64,000 nucleotides of DNA from assembly GCA_018267285.1 (NCBI GenBank), contig JAFDYU010000008.1, positions 301,404-365,403 of the forward strand, written 5' to 3'. The notes under the pieces are model-generated. The model searched no databases. It worked only from the letters and a program-made list of their open reading frames with translations, and was not told where the DNA came from. The stretch is from Bacteroidota bacterium (GTDB lineage: Bacteria; Bacteroidota; Bacteroidia; Cytophagales; Cyclobacteriaceae). Positions 50,541 to 59,683 of the stretch are shown piece after piece. The position numbers and the translations under genes are program-made. The stretch's first letter is position 1. Every line of letters starts with the position of its first letter.

Positions 50541-51916
50541 ATCTTAAAAACTACGATAGTATTCATTTTCTCGGTATCGGGGGCATCGGCATGAGTGCGC
50601 TGGCACGGTGGTTCAAACTTTCGGGCCTGAAAGTTTCGGGCTACGATCGCACGGCAACTCCCCTTACACACGAACTGCTGGAAGAAGGAATGGAAATCCA
50701 TTTTGAAGATAGGATCGAGTCTATTCCGGGCTACGCGAGCAAAGAAAAAACACTGATTGTTTTTACACCCGCCATACCTAAAGATCATAAGCAACACCAT
50801 TATCTCAAAGAAAATGGATTTACAATTCTTAAGCGGTCGGAGGTACTAGGGTTACTAACTAAGAATTACAAAACCATTGCCGTAGCCGGAACACACGGCA
50901 AAACAACGACCTCTTCGCTTATTGCACATATATTAAAGAGTGCCGTAAAAGATATGGTCGCTTTTTTGGGAGGTATCACCGCTAACTACGATTCGAATTT
51001 GGTGATGCACGGAAAAATCGGCCCGCAAACAATTATGGTTGCCGAGGCCGATGAGTTCGACCGTTCGTTCCTCAAACTCTTTCCAGAAATTGCTGTGGTT
51101 ACGTCTGCCGATGCCGATCACCTCGATATTTACGGAGATCACTTGCAGATGCTTTCGGCCTACAAAGAATTTATTCATCAGGTAAACAAAGGTGGTCATT
51201 TGGTAATCCACGAATCAATCGCCACACTTGCCAACGAACAAAAACAAACTACGAAAGAAACTTATGGCACCAACCGGGGACAATTTTTTGCCAGCAACAT
51301 AAGGGTAGATCACGGGTTTTTTGAATTCGATCTGCAAGGCCCAAGCCTGAAGATTGAAAAGATCCAGCTTGGCGTCCCCGGTTTTCATAACATGGAAAAT
51401 GCAATCGCGGCTATTCTCGTTGCTGCGAAGTTGGGAATCGAAGATAAAATAATAAAAGAAGCAGTAGCCTCTTTCCATGGAGTGAGACGCAGGTTTGAAT
51501 TCATTGTGCGGAAACCAAACTTAATTTATGTGGACGACTACGCACACCACCCAGCCGAAATTGAAGCATTCCTAAAATCGCTCAAAGCAATGTATGCCGG
51601 AAAAAAATTAACGGTTGTTTTTCAACCGCACCTGTTTACACGTACGCGCGATTTTGCCGAAGGATTTTCTAAAAGCTTGAGCCTGGCCGATGAAGTGTTG
51701 CTTATGGATATTTATCCGGCACGCGAACTGCCGATTGATGGAGTAACCTCCGATATGCTGTTTAAAGATATTAACAGTTCGGTAAAAATAAGGTGCAATA
51801 AAAAAGACCTGATGCACAAACTTGAAGACATGAACCTGGAAGTGCTCGCAACCGTAGGAGCAGGCGACATCGACACATTTGTAAGGCCTATTAAAGAAAT
51901 GCTTTCTAAAAAATGA
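50537..51916 (+). CDS. murC: UDP-N-acetylmuramate:L-alanine ligase MurC
   Basis: A 459-residue Mur ligase. The opening FLGIGGIGMSALARWFKLSG is the MurC dinucleotide-like fold, and the ATP loop is VAGTHGKTTTSSLI. EADEFDRSFLKLFPEIAVVT and DDYAHHPAEIEAFLKSLK are MurC motifs. It adds the first L-Ala to UDP-MurNAc. Four-base overlaps with murG and ftsQ show tight coupling. Confidence 0.95.
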   Translation: MNLKNYDSIHFLGIGGIGMSALARWFKLSGLKVSGYDRTATPLTHELLEEGMEIHFEDRIESIPGYASKEKTLIVFTPAIPKDHKQHHYLKENGFTILKRSEVLGLLTKNYKTIAVAGTHGKTTTSSLIAHILKSAVKDMVAFLGGITANYDSNLVMHGKIGPQTIMVAEADEFDRSFLKLFPEIAVVTSADADHLDIYGDHLQMLSAYKEFIHQVNKGGHLVIHESIATLANEQKQTTKETYGTNRGQFFASNIRVDHGFFEFDLQGPSLKIEKIQLGVPGFHNMENAIAAILVAAKLGIEDKIIKEAVASFHGVRRRFEFIVRKPNLIYVDDYAHHPAEIEAFLKSLKAMYAGKKLTVVFQPHLFTRTRDFAEGFSKSLSLADEVLLMDIYPARELPIDGVTSDMLFKDINSSVKIRCNKKDLMHKLEDMNLEVLATVGAGDIDTFVRPIKEMLSKK

Positions 51917-52677
51917 AAATCAAATTTCACATACGAAACGAAATAAAAGTTGCCGTAGCCTTGGTGGGTGTTTCGTTTTTGATAGCCTTTACCGAACGCA
52001 AACAGGGTGGAAGCGTTTGCAACAACATGGTTATTGAACTGGATAACCGGAATGAAAATCATTTCCTCGATGAAGCCGATGTAATGAGTTTAGTGGAAAG
52101 GTCGGGACAAGCAATAAAAGGCACGAACATTGAACGGATCAACTTGAAGGAGATCGAAGCTCGCCTAAAACAAGATAAGCACATACGCGATGCCCAGCTT
52201 TTTGGCGACCTCAAAGGCAACTTGATTGTAAATGTCGAGATGCGCAGACCCATTGCACGAATTGTGCAACAAGATGCTCCCGATGCGTACATCGCAGAAG
52301 ATGGGGTGATTATGCCCGTATCGGAAAAATATACTTCGCGAGTGATGTTGTTGAGTGGCCCGTTTATGAAGACCCTGCTGGAAACCGAAGACTTAAAAAA
52401 AACGCAAGAGGGAGTAAATATTTTGGAGATGATCCGATTTATAGGTGAAGATCGGTTTTGGAAAGCACAAGTAGCTCAACTGGATGTGGCCGCTGACGGA
52501 CGGATTGCAATTTATCCCCAAGTAACAGGTCAGCGCGTGGAGTTTGGAAAAGCAGAAAACATTGAAGCAAAGTTTAACAAGCTGATGGTTTTTTATAAAA
52601 AAATTTTACCGCAGCGCGGCTGGACAAAATACGAACGGGTGAACTTAGAATACGAAGGGCAAATAATAGCCGAATGA
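51913..52677 (+). CDS. ftsQ: Cell division protein FtsQ/DivIB
   Basis: A 254-residue protein with one N-terminal helix (EIKVAVALVGVSFLIAF) and a periplasmic POTRA-type region: NHFLDEADVMSLVERSGQAI, INLKEIEARLKQDKHIRDAQ and LIVNVEMRRPIARIVQQD. FtsQ recruits FtsL and FtsI to the septum. It overlaps murC by four bases. The 65-base gap to ftsA is AT-rich and word-like (AAACAAATAACCAATAGAC). Confidence 0.9.
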   Translation: MKIKFHIRNEIKVAVALVGVSFLIAFTERKQGGSVCNNMVIELDNRNENHFLDEADVMSLVERSGQAIKGTNIERINLKEIEARLKQDKHIRDAQLFGDLKGNLIVNVEMRRPIARIVQQDAPDAYIAEDGVIMPVSEKYTSRVMLLSGPFMKTLLETEDLKKTQEGVNILEMIRFIGEDRFWKAQVAQLDVAADGRIAIYPQVTGQRVEFGKAENIEAKFNKLMVFYKKILPQRGWTKYERVNLEYEGQIIAE

Positions 52678-52742
52678 AAAACGAACATAAAACAAATAAC
52701 CAATAGACAAACATTATACAGAAACCACTAATCGCTAATAAA

Positions 52743-54047
52743 ATGGAAAACGAAAAAATAGTAGTAGGCCTCGATATCGGAACAACAAAGATATGCGCCA
52801 TCGTAGGCCGGAAAAATGAATTCGGCAAACTCGAAGTGCTCGGCATGGGCAAGGCTGAAAGCGAAGGCGTGATCAAAGGCATTGTCACCAACATCGAGAA
52901 AACAATTTTTGCCATCGAGAAAGCCATCAAAGAAGCGAGCGACATGAGCGGCATAGATATAGGCGTGGTGAACGTGGGGATTGCCGGGCAACACATTCGC
53001 AGCAGCATCCACCACGGTAGCATCACACGCCTGAGCAACGAAGACGAAATCAGCATTGAAGACATTAGCCGCTTGCGCGATGACATGCACCGCATCGTTA
53101 CACCTCCGGGCAGCGAGATCATTCACGTAATGCCTCAAGATTATACGGTAGACTACGAAGAAGGAATAAAAGACCCCGTGGGGATGAGTGGCGTAAAACT
53201 GGAAGCCGACTTCCACATCATCACCGCACAAACCAGTGCCATCAACAATATCAATAAATGTGTGAGACGCACCGGTCTTGAAATTCAAGATTTGATTTTG
53301 GAGCCATTGAGCTCAAGCCTTGCGGTGCTGAGCGAAGAAGAAAAAGAAGCAGGCGTTTGCTTGATTGACATTGGAGGAGGAACAACTGACATAGCCGTGT
53401 TTCACGATGGCATCATTCGTCACACGGCCGTGATTCCGTTTGGCGGAAATATTTTAACAACCGACATTCAGCAAGGGTTGCAAGTGATGCACAAGCAAGC
53501 CGAACAACTGAAAACCCGCTTTGGCAAGGCCATTGCCGAAGAAGCAAACCCCAATGAAATCGTTTCCATCCCCGGCATCAGAAACAGAACGGCTAAAGAA
53601 GTCTCGGTAAAAACGTTGGCGAGCATCATTCAGGCGCGCATGGAAGAGATCATTGAGATGGCGCATACCGAGATCATTAATTCGGGTTATGAAAACCGAT
53701 TGGCGGGCGGAATTGTGATTACCGGTGGTGGTGCACAACTGGCCAACCTCAAACAATTAGTAGAGTACATGACCGGCATGGACACACGCATCGGTTACCC
53801 CAACGAACACTTGGGCAAAAGTAAAGTGGATGCGGTGAAGAGCCCGATGTATGCCACGGCTGTGGGTCTGGTGCTTTCAGGGTTTCGCTCGCTGGATGAA
53901 CGCGAAGAAAACTATAAAGAGAAAATGAACGAAACGAAACCGATGAAAGTGAAAAAAGCGAACCCCACTTCCGATTTTTTTACCAGCATATTAAATAAAA
54001 CAAAGGGATTGTTGATTGACGATCTCGATGGCAAAAATGAGTACTAA
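52743..54047 (+). CDS. ftsA: Cell division protein FtsA
   Basis: A 434-residue actin-family protein. Motifs: IVVGLDIGTTKICAIVGRKN, the 1C (SHS2) domain region after residue ~85, VCLIDIGGGTTDIAVFHDGI, and AGGIVITGGGAQLANLKQLV. It tethers FtsZ filaments to the membrane, usually through a C-terminal amphipathic helix; here the end FFTSILNKTKGLLIDDLDGK fits that role. The gene precedes ftsZ by 43 bases, the standard order. Confidence 0.95.
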   Translation: MENEKIVVGLDIGTTKICAIVGRKNEFGKLEVLGMGKAESEGVIKGIVTNIEKTIFAIEKAIKEASDMSGIDIGVVNVGIAGQHIRSSIHHGSITRLSNEDEISIEDISRLRDDMHRIVTPPGSEIIHVMPQDYTVDYEEGIKDPVGMSGVKLEADFHIITAQTSAINNINKCVRRTGLEIQDLILEPLSSSLAVLSEEEKEAGVCLIDIGGGTTDIAVFHDGIIRHTAVIPFGGNILTTDIQQGLQVMHKQAEQLKTRFGKAIAEEANPNEIVSIPGIRNRTAKEVSVKTLASIIQARMEEIIEMAHTEIINSGYENRLAGGIVITGGGAQLANLKQLVEYMTGMDTRIGYPNEHLGKSKVDAVKSPMYATAVGLVLSGFRSLDEREENYKEKMNETKPMKVKKANPTSDFFTSILNKTKGLLIDDLDGKNEY

Positions 54048-54090
54048 GATTTTTTTTAAATGAAAAGACAAACCACTAAATACTACAGTC

Positions 54091-55710
54091 ATGTTTGAAA
54101 CAGGATCATACAAATTTGATCTGCCCAAGCACCACAAGTCGATCATCAAAGTGATTGGTGTGGGCGGTGGCGGAAGCAACGCGGTGAACCACATGTACAA
54201 GCTCGGCATCAAAGATGTTGAATTTGTGGTGGCCAACACCGACCTGCAGGCGCTGAACAGCAGTCCGGTGCCAAATAAATTACAACTCGGTGTTACCCTT
54301 ACCGAAGGCTTGGGCTGCGGAGCTAACCCCGAAGTGGGGCGTGCGGCTGCACAAGAAAGCAAAGACCAGATTCGCGAAATGCTTACAGGTACAAAAATGA
54401 TTTTTGTTACCGCGGGTATGGGTGGTGGAACCGGCACGGGTGCTGCACCGGTCATTGCAAAGATTGCCCGCGACATGGACATCCTCACGGTGGGTATTGT
54501 AACGGTGCCTTTTGGATTTGAAGGCAAGAAAAAATTGGCGCAGGCCGAACTTGGTGTAGAAGCGTTGCGCGCAAGTTGCGATACTGTGCTGGTAATTCTC
54601 AACGATAAACTGAGAGAGATATACGGTAACCTTGCGATTGGCCAGGCATTTGGCGAAGCAGACAATGTACTAACTACTGCGGCCAAAGGAATTGCCGAGA
54701 TCATTACCCTTGCGGGATATGTAAACGTTGATTTTCAAGATGTGCGCACGGTGATGTTGAATGCCGGAGCAGCCGTGATGGGTTCGGCAGAAACCCGAGG
54801 CGACAACCGTGCCGTGAAGGCGGCCCAGCAAGCGTTGGCATCGCCATTATTGGATAACCGCGACATTATGGGCGCACAGAAAATTTTGCTTTCCATTATC
54901 TCGGGCGAAGAAGCTGAGTTGCAGATGGATGAGCTTACCACAATTACGGAATACATTCAGCAACAAGCAGGCGATGAAGCCGAGGTAATTTTTGGCCATG
55001 GTGTAGATGCTGCGTTGGGCGATCGTATTCGGGTAACGGTGATTGCAACCGGGTTTGTGAGCGAAGGTAAGATTGCCAGAAAAAATGCCGACAAGAAAGT
55101 GCTTGAACTCGATAAATCTCAAATGCCGTTGTTTGAAGCAAATGACGATTCCGTAAATCAAAGTAGTATTGAAGTCGAGCTGAAAGTAAAAGACGGTGGC
55201 GACCGGCCGGTTTTAGAAAATACTAAGAAGCCCACAGAAAAACCCGTGGACAGACCCACTACGCCAAAGCCCTCGGATAAACCGATTCTGAATAAACCCG
55301 AAGACGAACCGACCGAAGAGCGCACCTACATTTTTGATAAGCCAAATTCGTTTAAAGATGATGAAGGCGAAGAAAGCCTGTTTATCGAAGATGACGAATT
55401 TAAAATTGGAAATGAGTTATCGGCCGATCAGGTGATCAACGAAGAAGGAATGATGGAGGTGCGTAAAACCAAAGAACGCCTGGAACAACAAGCAAAGGAT
55501 CGGAGAGAACGCCTTAAAGTGAACAAGAAACAAGAGATGACCAAAGAAGAGTTTAATGAAAAATGGCAGCTGCCAGCTTATCTGCGCAGAGGCGTTAAGG
55601 TGGACAACGAAACACCTCATTCTTCAGAACCTTTTATCTCCCGGTATAATTTGAATGACGATAACAATCTGCTTGGCAATAATAAGTTTCTACACGACAA
55701 TGTGGACTAA
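54091..55710 (+). CDS. ftsZ: Cell division GTPase FtsZ
   Basis: A 539-residue protein; the GTPase core (1-~330) is standard and the extension beyond it is long. The tubulin signature is GMGGGTGTGAAPVIAKIARD and the T7 loop is GYVNVDFQDVRTVMLNAGAA, with the catalytic Asp. Residues ~360-500 form a charged, proline-containing linker, and the conserved C-terminal peptide WQLPAYLRRGVKVDN (for FtsA binding) is followed by about 35 more residues. FtsZ forms the division ring. It ends the cluster. Confidence 0.95.
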   Translation: MFETGSYKFDLPKHHKSIIKVIGVGGGGSNAVNHMYKLGIKDVEFVVANTDLQALNSSPVPNKLQLGVTLTEGLGCGANPEVGRAAAQESKDQIREMLTGTKMIFVTAGMGGGTGTGAAPVIAKIARDMDILTVGIVTVPFGFEGKKKLAQAELGVEALRASCDTVLVILNDKLREIYGNLAIGQAFGEADNVLTTAAKGIAEIITLAGYVNVDFQDVRTVMLNAGAAVMGSAETRGDNRAVKAAQQALASPLLDNRDIMGAQKILLSIISGEEAELQMDELTTITEYIQQQAGDEAEVIFGHGVDAALGDRIRVTVIATGFVSEGKIARKNADKKVLELDKSQMPLFEANDDSVNQSSIEVELKVKDGGDRPVLENTKKPTEKPVDRPTTPKPSDKPILNKPEDEPTEERTYIFDKPNSFKDDEGEESLFIEDDEFKIGNELSADQVINEEGMMEVRKTKERLEQQAKDRRERLKVNKKQEMTKEEFNEKWQLPAYLRRGVKVDNETPHSSEPFISRYNLNDDNNLLGNNKFLHDNVD

Positions 55711-56045
55711 AGTCGTTGTTAGTTATTCGTTATTGGTTTTTCGGAATTTCCGAAAGACGTTTAACGGAAAACGAATAACGAAATAAAGATATGGCATATC
55801 CGGTACGTCTGGTTTTACTCCATTCGTAGTGGTTGTTGGAAGTAATAATTTTTTGCCGGTGCCGGTGTGCCTTCTTACTCGGTCAGATATTAAAGAAAGC
55901 AGTGACTTGAATTTTTTGCTGCGCTGACCGTAAGTTTTTTAAGCTGAAAAGCCGGGAGCTATGTCCCGGCTTTTTTATTCTTACGAACTTGAATTTCAAA
56001 AGAATAAAGATTTAATCTAAGTTTGCAGTCCAATATAAAGTAGTC
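55711..56045. other. 335-base gap after ftsZ, no gene seen
   Basis: No coding frame stands out. Bases 55714-55786 contain an inverted pair (TTATTCGTT / AACGAATAA) of the word-like kind also found in the dcw spacers. The middle (55790-55940) has no clear structure. The end holds a strong terminator. An independently transcribed small RNA is possible but unsupported by a promoter I can identify. Confidence 0.5.
55947..55976 (+). terminator. Rho-independent terminator downstream of ftsZ
   Basis: AAGCCGGGA (55949-55957) pairs with TCCCGGCTT (55964-55972) across a six-base loop. The flanking A and T runs extend the stem, and a T tract follows to 55976. It lies about 240 bases after the ftsZ stop and is the likely end of the dcw transcript. 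Confidence 0.85.
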
Positions 56046-57587
56046 ATGAAAAATTTTGGTATCGCAGAAGCTTTGCAAGCACTTGGCGTAAAAAAATCAA
56101 ACCCGGGAACTTCTACCGGAAGCAAATGGATTAAATCATCAGGCTCTTATCTGGAGTCGGTTTCTCCGGCTGATGGTAAACTCATTGGTCGTGTGCAGGC
56201 CAGCGATGAAAAATCGTTTACTAAAGCAGTTGCTCAGGCGCAGAAAGCATTTGTAGAGTGGCGCAAAGTGCCAGCCCCTAAACGAGGAGATATGGTACGG
56301 CAAATCGGAGTTGAGTTGCGCAAACAAAAAGAAAACCTGGGCAAACTCGTTTCGTATGAAATGGGAAAATCGTATCAGGAAGGTTTGGGCGAAGTGCAAG
56401 AAATGATTGACATCTGCGATTTTGCTGTTGGCCTTTCCCGTCAACTCAATGGCCTAACCATGCACTCGGAAAGACCCCTGCACCGAATGTACGAGCAATA
56501 CCATCCGCTTGGCATAGTAGGGATTATTTCAGCTTTCAATTTTCCGGTAGCGGTGTGGAGTTGGAACTCGATGCTGGCTTGGGTATGCGGTGATGTGTGT
56601 ATCTGGAAGCCCTCAGAAAAAACACCCTTGTGTAGCATTGCCTGCCAAAATATTGTTAGCAAGGTCTTCAAAAAAAATAACGTACCCGAAGGCGTTTCGT
56701 GCATTGTGAGCGGAGGGGCCGACATCGGAAAAATGATGTGCGATAACGAAAATATTCCTCTGGTATCGGCTACCGGTTCCGTAAGAATGGGTAAGGCCGT
56801 GGGCCAGGCCGTGAGCGCAAGGCTTGGGAAAGCATTGCTCGAACTGGGCGGCAACAACGCGATCATCATCACAGAAAATGCAAATATGGATATGGCCATC
56901 ATTGGTGCGGCCTTTGGTGCTGTGGGTACTGCCGGCCAGCGTTGTACTTCCACGCGTAGGTTGATCATCCACGAACGCGTTTACGAAGAAGTAAAAAACA
57001 GATTGAAGAAAGCTTACGGCCAGTTGCGCATCGGCAACCCGTTAGACCAGCAAAATCATGTGGGGCCTCTTATTGATAAGCAGGCTGTAAAAAATTACAA
57101 AGAGGCTCTGACGAAAATAAAAAAAGAGGGAGGTAATTTCTTGGTAAACGGAGGAGCACTCTCCGGAAAAGGATACGAGTCGGGCTGTTATGTAAAACCA
57201 GCTATTGCTGAGGTAAAGAATCATTTTGAAATTGTGCAGGCAGAAACGTTTGCGCCCATTTTGTACTTAATAAAATATAGAACTATTGAGGAAGCAATTG
57301 ATTTGCAGAACGGGGTGAAGCAGGGGCTTTCGTCTGCAATTATGACAACCCGCCTGCAAGACATGGAAAAATTTCTTTCGCACGCGGGCTCAGATTGCGG
57401 TATTGCCAACGTAAACATCGGTACTTCGGGGGCAGAAATTGGTGGTGCTTTTGGAGGCGAAAAAGAAACCGGGGGTGGCCGCGAATCCGGCTCCGATTCT
57501 TGGAAGGTGTACATGCGCAGGCAAACCAACACCATCAACTTTGGCGAATCCTTGCCGTTGGCGCAAGGTATCAAATTCGATCTTTAA
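56046..57587 (+). CDS. Aldehyde dehydrogenase, ALDH7 (aminoadipate-semialdehyde) type
   Basis: A 513-residue enzyme of normal length. Segments typical of the ALDH7A1/AmaB group are AQAQKAFVEWRKVPAPKRGD, YEQYHPLGIVGIISAFNFPV, ATGSVRMGKAVGQAVSARLG, LELGGNNAIIITENANMDM (catalytic Glu) and GTAGQRCTSTRRLIIHE (catalytic Cys). The C-terminal GGAFGGEKETGGGRESGSDS is also characteristic. The expected reaction is NAD-dependent oxidation of alpha-aminoadipic semialdehyde in lysine breakdown. No lysine catabolic neighbours are seen. Confidence 0.92.
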   Translation: MKNFGIAEALQALGVKKSNPGTSTGSKWIKSSGSYLESVSPADGKLIGRVQASDEKSFTKAVAQAQKAFVEWRKVPAPKRGDMVRQIGVELRKQKENLGKLVSYEMGKSYQEGLGEVQEMIDICDFAVGLSRQLNGLTMHSERPLHRMYEQYHPLGIVGIISAFNFPVAVWSWNSMLAWVCGDVCIWKPSEKTPLCSIACQNIVSKVFKKNNVPEGVSCIVSGGADIGKMMCDNENIPLVSATGSVRMGKAVGQAVSARLGKALLELGGNNAIIITENANMDMAIIGAAFGAVGTAGQRCTSTRRLIIHERVYEEVKNRLKKAYGQLRIGNPLDQQNHVGPLIDKQAVKNYKEALTKIKKEGGNFLVNGGALSGKGYESGCYVKPAIAEVKNHFEIVQAETFAPILYLIKYRTIEEAIDLQNGVKQGLSSAIMTTRLQDMEKFLSHAGSDCGIANVNIGTSGAEIGGAFGGEKETGGGRESGSDSWKVYMRRQTNTINFGESLPLAQGIKFDL

Positions 57588-57671
57588 CTTTTGATGTAAG
57601 TTTATTCGAAATTCTTCGTTTGGAAAACCAACTAATTCAGTCTACTTTTAATGGTATCAACTCTTTCGCCT

Positions 57672-58079
57672 ATGGCTTCTAAAAAATACCGTGCTGTAAT
57701 GCTCATTGACGACAATGAAATCGATAACCTCATTAACCAAAAAATGATTGAGGCCTCTGCCATTACGGAAAATATTTACACCCATACGGGAGCAAAAAGC
57801 GCTATTGAGTTTTTAAAGAACATGGAGAAAATGGACGTGGCCGACAAAGTATTGCCCGATGTGATTTTCCTCGACATTGATATGCCTTTAATGGACGGCT
57901 TTCAGTTTTTAGATGAGTTTGGAACACTTTCTGAAGTTACGCGCAAAAAAAGCCGGATTATCATGCTCACTTCTTCCATTAACCCACAAGACTTTAACCG
58001 GGCAAAAAAATACGATAACGTGAAGCTTTATCTCAACAAGCCCTTATCGCACGAAAACATCATGAAAATTGATGTTTAG
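57672..58079 (+). CDS. Stand-alone response-regulator receiver
   Basis: A 135-residue CheY-like domain from ATG 57672 (57651 is possible). The acidic pair is Asp13/Asp14 in MLIDDNEIDN, the phospho-acceptor is Asp68 in IFLDIDMPLMDGF, Thr/Ser is in IIMLTSS and Lys is in LYLNKPLS. There is no output domain, so it would act by protein contact. No kinase is adjacent. It is convergent with the next gene, ending three bases from its stop. Confidence 0.9.
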   Translation: MASKKYRAVMLIDDNEIDNLINQKMIEASAITENIYTHTGAKSAIEFLKNMEKMDVADKVLPDVIFLDIDMPLMDGFQFLDEFGTLSEVTRKKSRIIMLTSSINPQDFNRAKKYDNVKLYLNKPLSHENIMKIDV

Positions 58080-58081
58080 AA

Positions 58082-59545
58082 TTACGCATCCACAGCTCCT
58101 TCAATAGCTGCAAGCATCTCTACAAACTCTTCGTCCATTTTTATCAAAGAAGTTGGAGCAAAGTAGTTTACGGTTACCTCTTTAAATTTTGGAATTATAG
58201 CTGAAATCTTTTTTGCTTTTTCCTTTTTTGCTTCGCTGGTGGCCGTGCGTAAGATTTTTAAAAAGAGCAATACATTCTCACATTCATCTTTGCCAAACAA
58301 GCGGATTTGCCGCTGCACGCTGTTGGTTAGTTGGGTAAAGAGTTCAAAATCCTTGAGCACACAATATTGTAAAGCCAACAAAGCCTTTACTTCCATTTGA
58401 ACAAACGGGTATTTTTTTAGGCTTACTTCGTTCAACAGGTTATTGAGAATTTTAGCGGCTTGGTCGTACTTGCCCACATAATAACAACTGATTGCCTGGT
58501 AACAAACGTAGATGGTGTGCTTGGGCACATCTTGGGGTTCGGCTTCCACGTCCATGAGAAGGCTCTCGTTTTCGGCATGCAAAGTCTTTTCGGCATTGTT
58601 GCGCAAGGCTCGTTCAATTTTTGAAATTAAGAAGCGGGCAGAAAAGGTGTAGTTTGGATAATTGACGAGCAGGGTTGAGACGGCATCGTTAATTTCTTCG
58701 TAATGCTTTTCAGCTTGCCGGTACACCTTGTAATGATTGTAATACTCAAGGTGTAAAAATTCGAAGACAAGATTCAGATGGTAGTATAGCGGGTCGAGGT
58801 TATAGGTTTCGAATATTTTCTGAACGCGGGCAAAAATATCTTCCGTAGCCTCGCCCTCCTGTATAACCGTTTCATCGGTATCGACAAAAAGCCGGTGAAA
58901 AATCAACATGCAGCTTTGGTAGACGTACAATCTGTGCGATTCGTAGAGCTTGGAAACATTTTGCATTTCTTTCAGCAACAGATCGAGTCCCAGTTTTTCT
59001 ACTTGATCGCCCGTGAAATAATAGTTTCCATATTTTTTAAAATAATCGGCCAGCAAACCCTCGGCCTTGTCAACGGCAAGCATGTAGGCCACATGCCGAT
59101 TGTATAATTGCGAGTAGTTAAAATATTCGGGCGTGTGAATGTGGAGTTTTTTCAATGATTTGTACACCACGGTCAATTCACTGGCCAAATCATAATCCTG
59201 AAGCTCTTTTTCTAATTTCTTTAACGTAGTGATGGAGATGGTTCTTTTTTTGGTAAACAAAACTTCGTTGAGGTTAGCCACTTTACGCAAAATATCGGTG
59301 CGCGGGCTTTCCATTTGCTGCAACAAGTGCTCTTCAATTTTTTGGTTGAGGCGCGAGCGCAGCGTATAGTAAGCATTGGCGTTCACATCGAGCTCTACCA
59401 TAATCTTGCTGTCGGAGAGTTGGCGCTCGCGTAAAGCCTGCAACACATAAGCCGATTTTTCGGCATTGCTTTGCATCAACGAAGTGTGGATTTCCTTGTA
59501 GTCTTTTTCGGAGAGCTGCTTGATGATATTCTTCAGTTTTGCCAT
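58082..59545 (-). CDS. Large all-helical conserved protein, unknown function
   Basis: A 487-residue cytoplasmic protein, almost entirely alpha-helical and rich in Leu, Lys, Tyr and Glu, with no signal peptide. The helix pattern from about 130 to 430 (pairs such as EKHYEEINDAVSTLLVNYPN and YVGKYDQAAKILNNLLNEV) resembles TPR-like solenoid repeats. The first 90 residues (KLKNIIKQLSEKDYKEIHTS) look like a separate helical cap. I recognise no named family. It may be a scaffold. It lies convergent with the stand-alone receiver and divergent from the DPP-IV gene. Confidence 0.7.
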   Translation of the reverse strand: MAKLKNIIKQLSEKDYKEIHTSLMQSNAEKSAYVLQALRERQLSDSKIMVELDVNANAYYTLRSRLNQKIEEHLLQQMESPRTDILRKVANLNEVLFTKKRTISITTLKKLEKELQDYDLASELTVVYKSLKKLHIHTPEYFNYSQLYNRHVAYMLAVDKAEGLLADYFKKYGNYYFTGDQVEKLGLDLLLKEMQNVSKLYESHRLYVYQSCMLIFHRLFVDTDETVIQEGEATEDIFARVQKIFETYNLDPLYYHLNLVFEFLHLEYYNHYKVYRQAEKHYEEINDAVSTLLVNYPNYTFSARFLISKIERALRNNAEKTLHAENESLLMDVEAEPQDVPKHTIYVCYQAISCYYVGKYDQAAKILNNLLNEVSLKKYPFVQMEVKALLALQYCVLKDFELFTQLTNSVQRQIRLFGKDECENVLLFLKILRTATSEAKKEKAKKISAIIPKFKEVTVNYFAPTSLIKMDEEFVEMLAAIEGAVDA

Positions 59546-59683
59546 GCAGGAATACTTATTGTTTTAAAGTTACAAAAATTAAATATGCACGCAATCGCAA
59601 ATTGCATAACCTTTAGAATAAAAAACAGTAGGTGATATGCCCATCGTTTCTATTTTTGAGGTTCAAATCAAAACCGAGTTTTT

